Made by a program: the position numbers and the translations under genes. Positions 17,204-26,028 of a stretch of DNA of 64,000 nt are shown here, in pieces. Position 1 is the first letter of the stretch, and every line of letters starts with the position of its first letter. Source of the DNA: Caballeronia mineralivorans PML1(12) (GTDB lineage Bacteria; Pseudomonadota; Gammaproteobacteria; Burkholderiales; Burkholderiaceae); contig NZ_AEJF01000088.1 in assembly GCF_001028175.1 (NCBI RefSeq), forward strand, positions 1-64,000, given 5' to 3'. The notes under the pieces are model-generated. The model was not told the DNA's origin, searched no databases, and saw nothing but the letters and a program-made list of their open reading frames with translations.

Positions 17204-18424
17204 TTAGTCACTCGGCAGTGACGCCGAGAGTAACAATATCGTCGCGAATCCCGGCACGGGCGGGGTCATCCAGCGAAGCGCCCGCGCGCGGCCAAACGAC
17301 CGCACCTTGCCTGCTGTGGCAAGCGAGTCGAGTGCCCGCTGCACGGTGCGCTGGCTGGCTCCAAGCGCAAGTGCCAAGGCCGAGCTCGACCACGACTCAC
17401 CGTCGGCAAGCAAGGCGAGCACCGCCGCATGCTTCTCTTCCACGGGCCGCATGAGCACGACGACCTCGTGTGCGCGGTGCGGCACCAGCGCAAATCCTCG
17501 CTTCGTCGCGCTCACGCCGGCCAGCGTCCGAAGCACCTTGCGAAGCCGGCCGACTTCGACTCGCAACCGGGCGCGATGCGATTCATCGGCGAGCTTCCCC
17601 CGGAATGCCTGCGCGACAAGCGTGTCCCTCGACACGTCTGCGGGCCATGCTTCGCCGAGCGCGCGTGCGAGCGCGAACAACACCGGACGCGTTGCGAGCG
17701 AGACCGCCGTGCCTGCGTCACGCACGATATGACGGCACGCGTCCACGACGAGCGCCCTCGACGCGAATAACGCTTCAACCTCCTCGAGCATGAGAGGCCG
17801 CTCCTCACCACGCGCAAACAGACGCGCGGCGGGCGTGCTCAGGGCGAGGAACGTGCTTTCGACTTCCGCCGTCAACGCAGGAATACCCGCATGGCGCGCG
17901 GCTAGCTCGGCCCGCGCGAGCGCAACGCGCGCCGTCCCGGTCCGGATGCGTCGCAGCGCGACCCCTGCAACAACCAGTTCGTGGGCGGCCCTTAACGCGG
18001 GCGGGAAAGGCGTGGGGTCGAGCTCGGCGAGCAACCGCTCGGCCTCGTCGAGGTGCCCGATGAGGAGAAGGCGGCGGACCTGGAGATACCGCGCATGCGC
18101 GGCGTTCACCCGGTCGCCGTGCGCTTCGAGCGTCGCCCGGGCTGCGTCGAGCGCCTTCGCAGGCCAGCCCAGGTCACGCGAGACGAGCGCGATCTCAGCC
18201 TCGGCGACGACACACCTCGCGCGGGCCACGGCCTCTTTCGGACCGAAAGCACGCGCCGCACTTCGCACGAGAGCCTTCGCTCGAACGAAATCGCCGAGCT
18301 GCGCCATCGCGATGCCTCGAAGCGCGAGCGCAGGCGCATCGTCGCGCAAGGCAACCCGGTTCAATGCGCCGAGGGGGTCGCCCGCCGCGAGCGCACGCGC
18401 CGCGGCCGTGATCAGCGAGTCCAT
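17204..18424 (-). CDS. TPR-like and winged-helix regulator of unknown target
   Basis: The 406-residue protein has an N-terminal half of Ala/Leu/Arg-rich helical repeats (about residues 1-200) that resemble tetratricopeptide repeats. A middle segment (RARLRVEVGRLRKVLR, then ATKRGFALVP) resembles an OmpR/SARP-type winged helix, and a C-terminal DeoR/ArsR-like helix-turn-helix contains SSSALALALGASQRTVQRAL. It is divergent from the DUF899 and DUF2182 genes and probably controls them. It is extremely Ala- and Arg-rich, and the sequence looks more GC-rich than its neighbours. Similar regulators are found beside DUF899/DUF2182 genes in other bacteria, which is family knowledge rather than something seen here. 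Confidence 0.6.
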   Translation of the reverse strand: MDSLITAAARALAAGDPLGALNRVALRDDAPALALRGIAMAQLGDFVRAKALVRSAARAFGPKEAVARARCVVAEAEIALVSRDLGWPAKALDAARATLEAHGDRVNAAHARYLQVRRLLLIGHLDEAERLLAELDPTPFPPALRAAHELVVAGVALRRIRTGTARVALARAELAARHAGIPALTAEVESTFLALSTPAARLFARGEERPLMLEEVEALFASRALVVDACRHIVRDAGTAVSLATRPVLFALARALGEAWPADVSRDTLVAQAFRGKLADESHRARLRVEVGRLRKVLRTLAGVSATKRGFALVPHRAHEVVVLMRPVEEKHAAVLALLADGESWSSSALALALGASQRTVQRALDSLATAGKVRSFGRARALRWMTPPVPGFATILLLSASLPSD

Positions 18425-18562
18425 CGTCTATTCGAATCCCGCCACACTTGTCACTCCCACCGTTCGAGGCCCGGCACTAATCTATCACCAACCCGCACGT
18501 CGTATCGACAACTGAACGAGCGGCGGCGGACACCCAAAGGACAGCCAACGGAGGAAAGAATC

Positions 18563-19333
18563 ATGACAACACACATAAGCAGCACACGTGAAGAGTGGCT
18601 CGCTGCGCGGCTCGAACTGCTCAAGGCGGAGAAGGCGCTGACGCGGCAGAGCGACGAGCTGACGCAGCAGCGGCAGGCGCTTCCCTGGGTTCGAATCGAC
18701 AAGGCGTACCGGTTCGAAACCGAAGAAGGAAGCGCGTCGCTGGCGGACCTTTTCAGAGGACGCTCGCAGCTCCTCGTCTACCACTTCATGTTCGGGCCCG
18801 ACTACAAGGCGGGGTGCCCGTCGTGCTCGTCGATCGCAGACGGTTTCAATGGGTTCGCGGTCCATCTGGCAAACCATGACGTCACGCTCTCGGCGGTGTC
18901 GCGGGCGCCGCTTGAAAAGCTGCAGACGTACAAGCGTCGGATGGGATGGACGTTTCCCTGGGCGTCCTCGCACGGCAGTGACTTCAACTTCGACTTCAAC
19001 ATCTCGTTCACTGAGGAGCAACAGCGCGAAGGAAGCATCGAATACAACTACGAGCGCGGCGGCCACGCAATGGACGCGACACAGCAGGTCCCGGAGCCCG
19101 TCGCCCAGTTCGCGGCCACATGCGGAACCGACGCGGCGACGTTCACGCGCGACAGGCCGGGCTTGAGCACGTTCGTACTCGAGGACGGCGTCGTCTATCA
19201 CACGTATTCCACCTACGCGCGCGGACTGGATGGCATCTGGGGTATGTACCAATGGCTCGACCGTGCCCCCAAGGGGCGCAACGAGGAGACGGGCGTCTGG
19301 TGGAAGCGCCACGACGAGTACAGCCAGCGCTGA
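18563..19333 (+). CDS. DUF899-family thioredoxin-like protein
   Basis: The protein has 256 residues from the ATG at 18563, which has GGAGGAAAG upstream; longer in-frame readings run into the divergent regulator and have no ribosome site. The sequence opens with a charged coiled helix (WLAARLELLKAEKALTRQ), then has YRFETEEG, HFMFGPDYKAGCPSCS with a CxxC pair, and repeated acidic/aromatic segments (DFNFDFN). These are diagnostic of DUF899, a thioredoxin-fold family of unknown reaction. It is followed 41 bases later by a DUF2182 membrane protein, so the two probably act together. A role in metal or thiol handling is possible but not shown. Confidence 0.85.
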   Translation: MTTHISSTREEWLAARLELLKAEKALTRQSDELTQQRQALPWVRIDKAYRFETEEGSASLADLFRGRSQLLVYHFMFGPDYKAGCPSCSSIADGFNGFAVHLANHDVTLSAVSRAPLEKLQTYKRRMGWTFPWASSHGSDFNFDFNISFTEEQQREGSIEYNYERGGHAMDATQQVPEPVAQFAATCGTDAATFTRDRPGLSTFVLEDGVVYHTYSTYARGLDGIWGMYQWLDRAPKGRNEETGVWWKRHDEYSQR

Positions 19334-19374
19334 GCCAGGTCATGAGCGGCACTGATGCAACCGGGAGACGGAAG

Positions 19375-20187
19375 ATGTCACGAAGCATGGTTTCCGAGCG
19401 AGCTTCCCAGTGCGCCTTCTTCGGTGTCTCGGCACTGCTCTTCGCCGCCAGCGCGGCGGTGACAAGGATCTGGTGCGCGTCCATGTCGGCGATGGGCGAG
19501 ATGCCGATGCCCGGCGGCTGGACGATGTCGATGGCGTGGATGCTGATGCCCGGACAGAGGTGGCCCGGCGCTGCGGCGTCGTTCCTCGGCATGTGGGTCG
19601 TGATGATGGTAGCGATGATGCTGCCATCCCTCGTGCCCATGCTGTGGCGCTACCGCGAGGCCGTCGGCAGGACAGGCGAGACGCGCCTGGGCCGGCTGAC
19701 GGCGCTGGTGGGCGCGGGGTACTTCTTCGTGTGGACCGCGTTCGGAATGCTGGCCTTTCCGCTGGGCGTCGCGCTGGCGGAAGTCGAGATGCAGGTGCCG
19801 GCGCTGGCGCGCGCTGTTCCGATCGCAGTCGGCGTGGTCGTCCTGCTTGCCGGCGCGCTCCAGTTCACCGCGTGGAAGGCACGTCACCTTGCCTGCTGCA
19901 GGGTGGCACCGGGGCACGGCCGACCGCTGCCTGCGGACGCCGGCACGGCCTGGCGACACGGCCTGCGCCTCGGCCTGCACTGCAGCACCTGCTGTGCAGG
20001 CCTGACGGCGATCCTCCTTGTCGTCGGAGTCATGGACCTGCGCGTGATGGCTGTCGTGACGGCAGCCATCACCGTCGAACGTCTCGCACCGGCCGGTGAG
20101 CACGTCGCGCGAGCAGTCGGAGCCGTCATCGTCCTAGCAGGGTTGTTCCTGATCGCGCGAGCAGTCGGGCTCGCATGGTGCGCCTGA
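19375..20187 (+). CDS. DUF2182-family Met-rich inner-membrane protein
   Basis: The 270-residue protein has six or seven hydrophobic segments. It is strikingly Met-rich early (SMSAMGEMPMPGGWTMSMAWM) and in the WVVMMVAMMLPS segment, and has clustered Cys residues (HLACCR and HCSTCCAGL). This is the profile of DUF2182, predicted to bind a metal, perhaps copper. I chose the ATG at 19375 because GGGAG lies about 8 bases upstream; the ATG at 19342 has only a weak site. It belongs to the DUF899 transcript and may form a membrane partner for that protein. Confidence 0.8.
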   Translation: MSRSMVSERASQCAFFGVSALLFAASAAVTRIWCASMSAMGEMPMPGGWTMSMAWMLMPGQRWPGAAASFLGMWVVMMVAMMLPSLVPMLWRYREAVGRTGETRLGRLTALVGAGYFFVWTAFGMLAFPLGVALAEVEMQVPALARAVPIAVGVVVLLAGALQFTAWKARHLACCRVAPGHGRPLPADAGTAWRHGLRLGLHCSTCCAGLTAILLVVGVMDLRVMAVVTAAITVERLAPAGEHVARAVGAVIVLAGLFLIARAVGLAWCA

Positions 20188-20298
20188 CGTGCAGGTCGAT
20201 TTCGCCTGCACGCCCGTCCGGTGCATTCTGCGGAAAAACTGTGAGTCGGGCGCGCAACGCGCGGGCGCTGCGATGAGGCCGATTGTCGCCGACTTTCG

Positions 20299-20586
20299 TC
20301 ACACGCCTTCGACGAGGACAGCGCGATAGCGCGACCCCTTGAAACGGTGCTGCGCGACCTCCTGATACGCCGGGCCGTCGTACCACGCACGCGCGGCTGC
20401 CGTGGACGGAAACTCAACGATTACGACACCCTCCGGCGCGTCGCCCTCGAGCACCTGCTGAGGTCCATAGGCGGCGAGAATCTTGAGGGGGTGACCTTTG
20501 AAGGTCTCGCCGACCTTACGCATGTAGGTGTCGAGTTCGCCCTGATCCTGCGTGCTTTCTCGTGTGAAAACAATATAAGTCGCCAT
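20299..20586 (-). CDS. DUF1330-family small protein
   Basis: The 95-residue protein starts at 20586 (MATYIVF), preceded by CAGGAG, and ends near the SRYRAVLVEGV motif. It has the ferredoxin-like fold signature of DUF1330: an Ile/Val strand, the GHPLKILAAYG strand, VIVEFPSTAAARAWYD, and a Y-Q-E motif. It is a cytoplasmic protein of unknown function. It lies 64 bases downstream of the LysE gene on the same strand. Confidence 0.8.
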   Translation of the reverse strand: MATYIVFTRESTQDQGELDTYMRKVGETFKGHPLKILAAYGPQQVLEGDAPEGVVIVEFPSTAAARAWYDGPAYQEVAQHRFKGSRYRAVLVEGV

Positions 20587-20650
20587 GACTTGCACTCCTG
20601 CAGTGGTGTGAAGGTGCACACGATAATGCCACGAAACCGCACATGCACGC

Positions 20651-21292
20651 TCAGGTCGCAGGACGACGCAAGAAGGCCAGTAGCAGGCCGAAACCAATCA
20701 TGACCGACCCGCTCACGCGATTAAACCATCCAAATCCTCGTGAGCCATTCGCCAATGTTCCAAGGCGGGCTCCGATAACGGCATAGATGGCAATTGCGAC
20801 CAGTTCAAGCATTAGAAACGTCGAGCCAAGCACGGCGAAACTCATCGCGTATGCGGATCGATCGACGAATTGCGGGAAAAACGCGGTAAATACCAAAATC
20901 GCCTTCGGATTTCCGGCTGCAACAAGAAATTCCTGCTTCGCGAGCCGGCGCAATTTGTTAGTAGTGCGACTGCTGGCGACCTCTTCCGACGCGTTTGATA
21001 AAAGATCCGGGCCAGATCGAAATAGCTTGATACCGATCCAGACCAGATAGGCCGCTCCGCCGAATTTCAATAACGTGAAGAGCGTCTCGGAAGCGAGCAG
21101 CAACGCACCGAGTCCTAAGCCCGCAATCGCGATCATTCCCGCAAATGCAAGTAAGCGTCCGAAGGCTGCCAAGACGGCACAACGCACTCCATTACGGGCT
21201 CCGTTGGAGATGGACAGCACATTGTTCGGACCTAACGCCATGTTGATGGCAAAGCACGCGGGAAGAAACAGCCAATAGTTCTGGAATGACAT
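20651..21292 (-). CDS. LysE-family amino-acid exporter
   Basis: The 213-residue membrane protein has five or six hydrophobic segments and the family opening LALGPNNVLSISNGARNG. LysE/RhtB exporters release amino acids or homoserine lactones from the cytoplasm. The ATG at 21292 lies 11 bases after GAGGAG; a GTG at 21304 is too close to that site. It is next to DUF1330 on the same strand and faces an unrelated gene on the plus strand. The substrate cannot be predicted. Confidence 0.85.
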   Translation of the reverse strand: MSFQNYWLFLPACFAINMALGPNNVLSISNGARNGVRCAVLAAFGRLLAFAGMIAIAGLGLGALLLASETLFTLLKFGGAAYLVWIGIKLFRSGPDLLSNASEEVASSRTTNKLRRLAKQEFLVAAGNPKAILVFTAFFPQFVDRSAYAMSFAVLGSTFLMLELVAIAIYAVIGARLGTLANGSRGFGWFNRVSGSVMIGFGLLLAFLRRPAT

Positions 21293-21435
21293 GTTGAGGA
21301 ACACTCCTCGTCGAGGTGTTGAACAGATAATCTATCAGAGTTGATCTTGCTGGTAACTGGCCACTGGCTACTCATATCGAAGGTCTGCTCGTGGCGGGAA
21401 AACCGCCGGCTGCTTCCGCACGCAGCCCTATTACA

Positions 21436-22182
21436 ATGGTCCAGATGAACCACCCTCCTCAACAGCATCGAGTACGAGACATCCTCACTTCCTATTTCTG
21501 GAGTGGCGACGCCATCCGCAGTCGAAGCGTGAGTGACATCGTGCTAACAGGCACGGTCGACGTGCCCGTGCCCCCTCTACGTCTGCTTGCAGATTGGGAA
21601 AGGGAGATATCGACGCGCATGGACCTCGAGCCCGGGGACGTCGAGGCAATGCCGTTGGCGCGGGCGCGAGCCCGCTGGCCGGACTATAAGCGCTGCGTGC
21701 AGGCGCTGTCCGACTGGACGTACGCGCTTGGACTTCCTGAGATGCTTGCCTCCAGCGACGTAGCGCTCATGGCCTGCCGCGGCGCGAAGTACCACCATGA
21801 CGGTGCGCAATATGGCGGCGCGGCCTTTTGCAATCTCTTCATGAGCGAGGACAAGGCTCTGGACTTGCATTTCCCTTCTTTGGGTCATCGAATCCCTCTG
21901 ACTCGGGGTACGGCTGTGATATTCGATACCGGCCAGCCTCATGGCGTGATTCAACGCCACAGCAGCGGTTTTAATGTGGCCGACTTCGCGCCCGACCAGG
22001 ATTGCACCCAAATATTCCTGACCTGGGAGCTTCCCATAGAAGATGCTCATGTTGCACACACACTTGGGGTTGACTTCGACATCGCCCCTTCGACCTCGCT
22101 GCAACTGGATGAAGAGCAAGTCTGGCTGAACGGCGCACGGGCGACTGTGTGCCCTGATTCCGGTCGGTGGTGTCGCGTTTAA
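21436..22182 (+). CDS. Unrecognised protein with a possible 2OG-Fe(II) oxygenase core
   Basis: This protein is about 248 residues long from the ATG at 21436 (21445 is also possible; no ribosome site is decisive). I do not recognise a family. It has YHHDGAQYGGAAFCNLFM with an H-x-D pair, a strand-rich stretch, and then TAVIFDTGQPHGVI with a downstream His. HxD plus a distal His on strand-like segments is the metal triad of 2-oxoglutarate/Fe(II) oxygenases. The preceding LEPGDVEAMPLARARARWPDY region is helical. Its stop overlaps that of the convergent LysR gene by 4 bases. Confidence 0.5.
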   Translation: MVQMNHPPQQHRVRDILTSYFWSGDAIRSRSVSDIVLTGTVDVPVPPLRLLADWEREISTRMDLEPGDVEAMPLARARARWPDYKRCVQALSDWTYALGLPEMLASSDVALMACRGAKYHHDGAQYGGAAFCNLFMSEDKALDLHFPSLGHRIPLTRGTAVIFDTGQPHGVIQRHSSGFNVADFAPDQDCTQIFLTWELPIEDAHVAHTLGVDFDIAPSTSLQLDEEQVWLNGARATVCPDSGRWCRV

Positions 22183-23069
22183 CCTGCCGCCTGTTGCTGC
22201 AACTGAATCCAGAGCCTCTGTGCAACGGGCCCGTGAGCGGCGTCCCGACGGCGCGCCGCGTAGTGCTTGAGCGTGGCGCCGCGCAGATGCGACCCTTCCA
22301 ACGACACCAGCCGATGTTCCCTGAGGTCACCGGCGACCAGATGAGACGGCATATGGCCCCACGCGAGCCCTTGCACAATCAGTTCGCGCTTCATCAACTG
22401 GTCAGGCACAGTGCAGGTCGGCGCGCCCTCGATCAGATAGTCATTGGCATCCGAGGGTTGCTTGCTTGTGTCACGAATGACGCACTGAACATAAGGCCTC
22501 AAGTCATCGGGGGTGAGCGATTCATCAAGAGGCTGTTTGAGAAACCCGGGCGCGGCGACCGGCACCAGCTTCACTTCGAAAAGTTCGATGGTTTCGATCG
22601 CAGGCGACGGTTTGTCGAGGTGATGAAAGATCAGGTCGCAATCGCCATTCCGTAGCCGTTCCCATGGACCGCTTATGGCCTCGAACAGCAACGTCAAGCG
22701 CGTGCCGGTATGGGTCTCAAAAAACTGTCTCAGCGGACCCAATGTCTCCGGCAATGGACACAGGTCACCCACGACCACACGCAACTCGGCCTCTTGCCCA
22801 GCAGCGAGTTGTGCCGCTTCCCGCCGCAGATTTTCATATTGATGGAGAAACACGGCCACGCGCGAGCGAAGCGCCGCGCCCTCCGCTGTGAGCGAAACCC
22901 GGTACCCCGCCCTGTCCAGCAGGACCATGCCTACCTGCGCTTCCAAGGCCGTCACAGCCGCGTGGACCGTCGGATGTGTCCGGTTCAAACGCGCTGCGGC
23001 CGCGGCGAAGCTGCCCTCGGCCACTAAAGCCTCAAAGCATTGCAACTGTAATAACGTGGGTTCATTCAT
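22179..23069 (-). CDS. LysR-family regulator
   Basis: The protein (296 residues from the ATG at 23069) has the N-terminal helix-turn-helix FAAAAARLNRTHPTVHAAVTALE and a standard effector-binding domain with DLCPLPETLGPLRQFF and LRNGDCDLIFHHLD. It is divergent from the MDR dehydrogenase gene across 92 bases that hold a 20-bp imperfect palindrome, so it probably controls that gene. The start is ambiguous because the upstream ribosome site is weak and longer in-frame readings exist. Confidence 0.8.
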   Translation of the reverse strand: MNEPTLLQLQCFEALVAEGSFAAAAARLNRTHPTVHAAVTALEAQVGMVLLDRAGYRVSLTAEGAALRSRVAVFLHQYENLRREAAQLAAGQEAELRVVVGDLCPLPETLGPLRQFFETHTGTRLTLLFEAISGPWERLRNGDCDLIFHHLDKPSPAIETIELFEVKLVPVAAPGFLKQPLDESLTPDDLRPYVQCVIRDTSKQPSDANDYLIEGAPTCTVPDQLMKRELIVQGLAWGHMPSHLVAGDLREHRLVSLEGSHLRGATLKHYAARRRDAAHGPVAQRLWIQLQQQAAG

Positions 23070-23099
23070 TGTAGAGCCCGACTTCAATCTTTGTCGAAA

Positions 23100-23119
23100 C
23101 ATCGTAATTTATTTCGATG
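23100..23119. promoter_or_regulatory. 20-bp palindrome, likely LysR operator
   Basis: CATCG and CGATG arms with inner AAT/ATT pairing form a palindrome with 8 of 10 paired positions in the AT-rich centre of the LysR/dehydrogenase promoter region. It is placed as expected for a LysR autoregulatory and activation site. Confidence 0.45.
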
Positions 23120-23161
23120 AAGGTCGATCCTACCATTCGTTCTCCCATTGAGGAGATCGAC

Positions 23162-24136
23162 ATGAAGGCAATCGTGAGGAAAGGGTTTGGTGGTCCGGAA
23201 GTGCTGGAAGTCATTGACGTGCCAGAGCCTGCTATGAGACCAGGTTGCATCCTGATTCGCGTTCGCGCATTCGGTCTGAACCGGGCCGAGCTCTATATGC
23301 GTCGCGGATTGTGGGGAGACGTGGCGGAAATTAGCGGCATCGAGTGCGTTGGGACCGTTGTTGTGGATGCGACGGGTGTTCTGCGCGAGGGCCAGACGGT
23401 CATGGCATTGATGGGCGGGATGGGGCGAACGATCAACGGCAGCTATGCTGAATACGTCGCGGTACCCGCCTCCAATGTCGTCGCCGTTGAAACCACACTT
23501 GATTGGGAAATTCTCGCCGCGCTGCCGGAAGCCTATGCGGTTGCCTGGACGTGCCTTCATCGGAACCTGGAATTGAAGGCCGGACAGCGACTTGTCGTAC
23601 GCGGGGGCACGTCGAGCCTGGGGCAGGCGGCCATCGACATCGGCTGCCAACTCGGTGCCGATGTGATTGCGACCACCCGTCGATCAAGCAGTGAAGCCTT
23701 GCCGCGTTCGCTTGGCGCTGCACACGTGGTGACGACAGAGGGAGATTTACTTGCGGCGCCGGGTTGGCCAGGCGGCAAGGCTGACGTGGTGCTCGATCTC
23801 ATCGGAAACAGCACGGTTCTCGACTCATTGCGCGCCACGCGTCGGGGCGGTCGCGTGTGCCTCGCCGGGTTTCTTGGGGGGCTTGCACCCCTCCACGAGT
23901 TCAATCCGCTCGGCCAGATGGCAAGCGGCGTTCAGATGAGTTTTTTTGGCAGCTTTACCTTCGGAACCCCGGAATTCCCGCTGTCGGACGTGCCCATGCA
24001 GCAGATCGTGGATTTCGCGGCGGACGGTCTGTATTGAGGTCGCCCAACGCGTGTATTCGGCCTGACCGACGTGCCCAGGGCTCACGAGTTGATGGAGCGC
24101 AATGAGGCCGAAGGAAAGTTTGTCGTCCTTATCTAG
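23162..24136 (+). pseudogene. Zinc-binding/quinone-reductase-type MDR dehydrogenase with in-frame stop
   Basis: The gene starts at 23162 with GAGGAG 6 bases upstream and encodes an NADPH-quinone reductase-like MDR protein: KAIVRKGFGGPEVLE, the GLNRAELYMRRG active-site segment, then a Rossmann motif GGTSSLGQAAIDIG and LDLIGNSTVLDSLR. The frame is broken by TGA at 24035-24037 after 291 codons. Reading on in the same frame gives 32 further codons (GRPTRVFGLTDVPRAHELMER and on to KFVVLI) and TAG at 24134-24136; this is exactly the expected C-terminal end of the family. A single change (for example CGA to TGA) explains it. The truncated product may still fold, as most of the domain is present. Confidence 0.75.
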
Positions 24137-24303
24137 GTGGCTCGTGAGGGTCGCGACCGGCGGCGTTCGCGCCTGAGCGGTTGGATCTGTTTTCCGAAAG
24201 CCGTTCCCGATAGCCGGTATTCGCGAATGACGGTCACCGGCTATGAGAAGCACCCAACGATCGGCCTGGTGAGAGACACGGGCAGTTATGCGGCTTGTCA
24301 TTA

Positions 24304-24693
24304 CTACCAGAAACCACGCGCAATCCATCCACCGACCACGATGTTCAGCAGACGATGCGGCGTAGCCACGGCGGCAATACCCGCCACCACGAGCCCGGCA
24401 AGCGATCCTTGCATCGCGAATGCGTGACCGCGAACGTTACCTTGCCGAATAGCCCAGATTGCACGCACCAGACTGAGTGCCGTCAGCAACGACAGACCGT
24501 GAACCCAGGAAAAATGGCCGGGATTCAACTCCCGGATATAGACCGAACTCAGCACAGTGATGAACATGGCCGACACCCATATCCGCCCCAGCAACCTGTG
24601 ACGCGCGGACCCTTTTTCGAACAGGAATACAACTGCGCCGGCCATGACAGCAAGCACGGCGGCGGCGATATGAACTGCAATGACGGTGAGCAT
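24304..24693 (-). CDS. DUF2306-type small membrane protein
   Basis: The 129-residue protein has four hydrophobic segments and the pattern ARHRLLGRIWVSAMF, then RELNPGHFSWVHGLSLL, GNVRGHAFAMQGS and TPHRLLN. This matches the DUF2306 family of predicted inner-membrane proteins. The conserved His residues (HRLLG, FSWVH, GHAFAM) might bind a haem or metal, but no function is known. GAGGAG lies about 7 bases before the ATG. No operon partner is evident. Confidence 0.75.
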   Translation of the reverse strand: MLTVIAVHIAAAVLAVMAGAVVFLFEKGSARHRLLGRIWVSAMFITVLSSVYIRELNPGHFSWVHGLSLLTALSLVRAIWAIRQGNVRGHAFAMQGSLAGLVVAGIAAVATPHRLLNIVVGGWIARGFW

Positions 24694-24956
24694 GCCGGAC
24701 TCCTCGACAAGACGAGCGAACGCGATGTCTGGAGTCTGTGCTGTAGCCGGATCTTTTTCGAGCGGCGTGCGACGAAACCTGCGAATCCTGTCGCCAGTGG
24801 TTAATAAACCAGCGCCAGGCGACCGATTGCCGGTTGGCAGCTTTTATCGTGGAGTTCTCCGGCAGCGTTATTTTACTTTTAAGCAGTTACCTTGAATCGG
24901 CCATGGAGATAGGAATCGCTCGCCGGTCGCTTTCGCCCGATGCTCGACACACCTGC

Positions 24957-25895
24957 TTAAGGATGAAAACTGGAACTGCGAGCGCTCCGACCCAAGGCGC
25001 TTTCGCCAAGATTGCCAGCGCCGAAAGCGCTGGTGCTGCCGGCGAACGCACTGGGACCGTTGCCCACGGCACTTGACCACGCGTGCTCCTGCCGGTCGCT
25101 GTCGGGGTTCGCCGCGCTCGCGCGCGTGATGGCAGGATAACGAACTAATGGCGTATCGCCGTACAAATAGGGTTGCCCTAACTGCACAACCGCAACGACA
25201 CTCGGGTTGCATCCCGCACGCACGACGATGCTCTCTTGCGTGAACGCGCCTGCCGTACCGACCCCGGCGGCGACGCTGCCGCCCACATGTACCGCATCGC
25301 ACACGGATGAGGTAAAGGCCACGGCGCCCGCCGGGATATCGACTTCAAGCAGTTCCGTGCCGCCAACCATCACGCTCGCTAGCGGACCCGCTGCGAGGAA
25401 ACCGTCCTGCACGGGGCCTGTCTTGATGAAGTCGATCCGGAGCGCAAAGCCTGTCAGATGCCTGGCCTGAGGCATCAGCACGACCTTGTACGGTACTGGA
25501 CGAGGAGCGTCATCGATCCCGGCAAAGCTGCCGCCGCCTGCGCTCACTCGCATGCCAACGCCTGCAACACTCGTGGGATACACATCTTTCAAATCCGGCA
25601 CGGCTGCTTCGGAGCGGGTTAACCGAATCTCGAGGGTGTTCGCCGTGCCCGTGCAGGTGAACGGAATATCCTGCACCGCGGCGACACGCACCGAGCCCAA
25701 TATCTCGCCTACCGTCACGTTAGGCGACGCCGAGATACTTGCGGAAGGCAGCAACATGACCGGGCGCGGCTTGCCATCGCTGGCAACACAACCGGCATGG
25801 GCTAACGGCGCGCCGCTGAAGCCGGCGGCAGCCAGAACCGACAGATATCGAAACAAGCTAAAAACCAGCCGGAGATGCAGTCGCGTATTTTTCAC
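24957..25895 (-). CDS. Fimbrial-like secreted protein, probably orphan
   Basis: The GTG at 25895 gives a protein of 312 residues with a normal signal peptide (MKNTRLHLRL, hydrophobic core, cleavage near LAHA). ATG starts further upstream would add a long polar prefix with no signal-like character. The mature part begins GCVASDGKPRP and has paired Cys (PFTCTG, SSVCDAV, VRAGCNP), beta-rich Val/Thr segments and a GEILGSV strand, as in type-1 fimbrial subunits or adhesins. The last 60 residues are Ser/Gly/Ala-rich and do not look like the usual C-terminal donor strand. There is no chaperone or usher gene beside it. Function as an adhesin is an inference. Confidence 0.55.
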   Translation of the reverse strand: MKNTRLHLRLVFSLFRYLSVLAAAGFSGAPLAHAGCVASDGKPRPVMLLPSASISASPNVTVGEILGSVRVAAVQDIPFTCTGTANTLEIRLTRSEAAVPDLKDVYPTSVAGVGMRVSAGGGSFAGIDDAPRPVPYKVVLMPQARHLTGFALRIDFIKTGPVQDGFLAAGPLASVMVGGTELLEVDIPAGAVAFTSSVCDAVHVGGSVAAGVGTAGAFTQESIVVRAGCNPSVVAVVQLGQPYLYGDTPLVRYPAITRASAANPDSDRQEHAWSSAVGNGPSAFAGSTSAFGAGNLGESALGRSARSSSFHP

Positions 25896-26028
25896 ATTGC
25901 CACGGCCTTCCGCCGCTCCTTCCGCCGTCAGGTCGCGAAGCTTGTGCATTGCCATCATCTCCGCGCTATACATAACCTGGTTCCCATATGTCACCGATCT
26001 TTCACCGCTAAATCCTCTGCCCTGCCGG

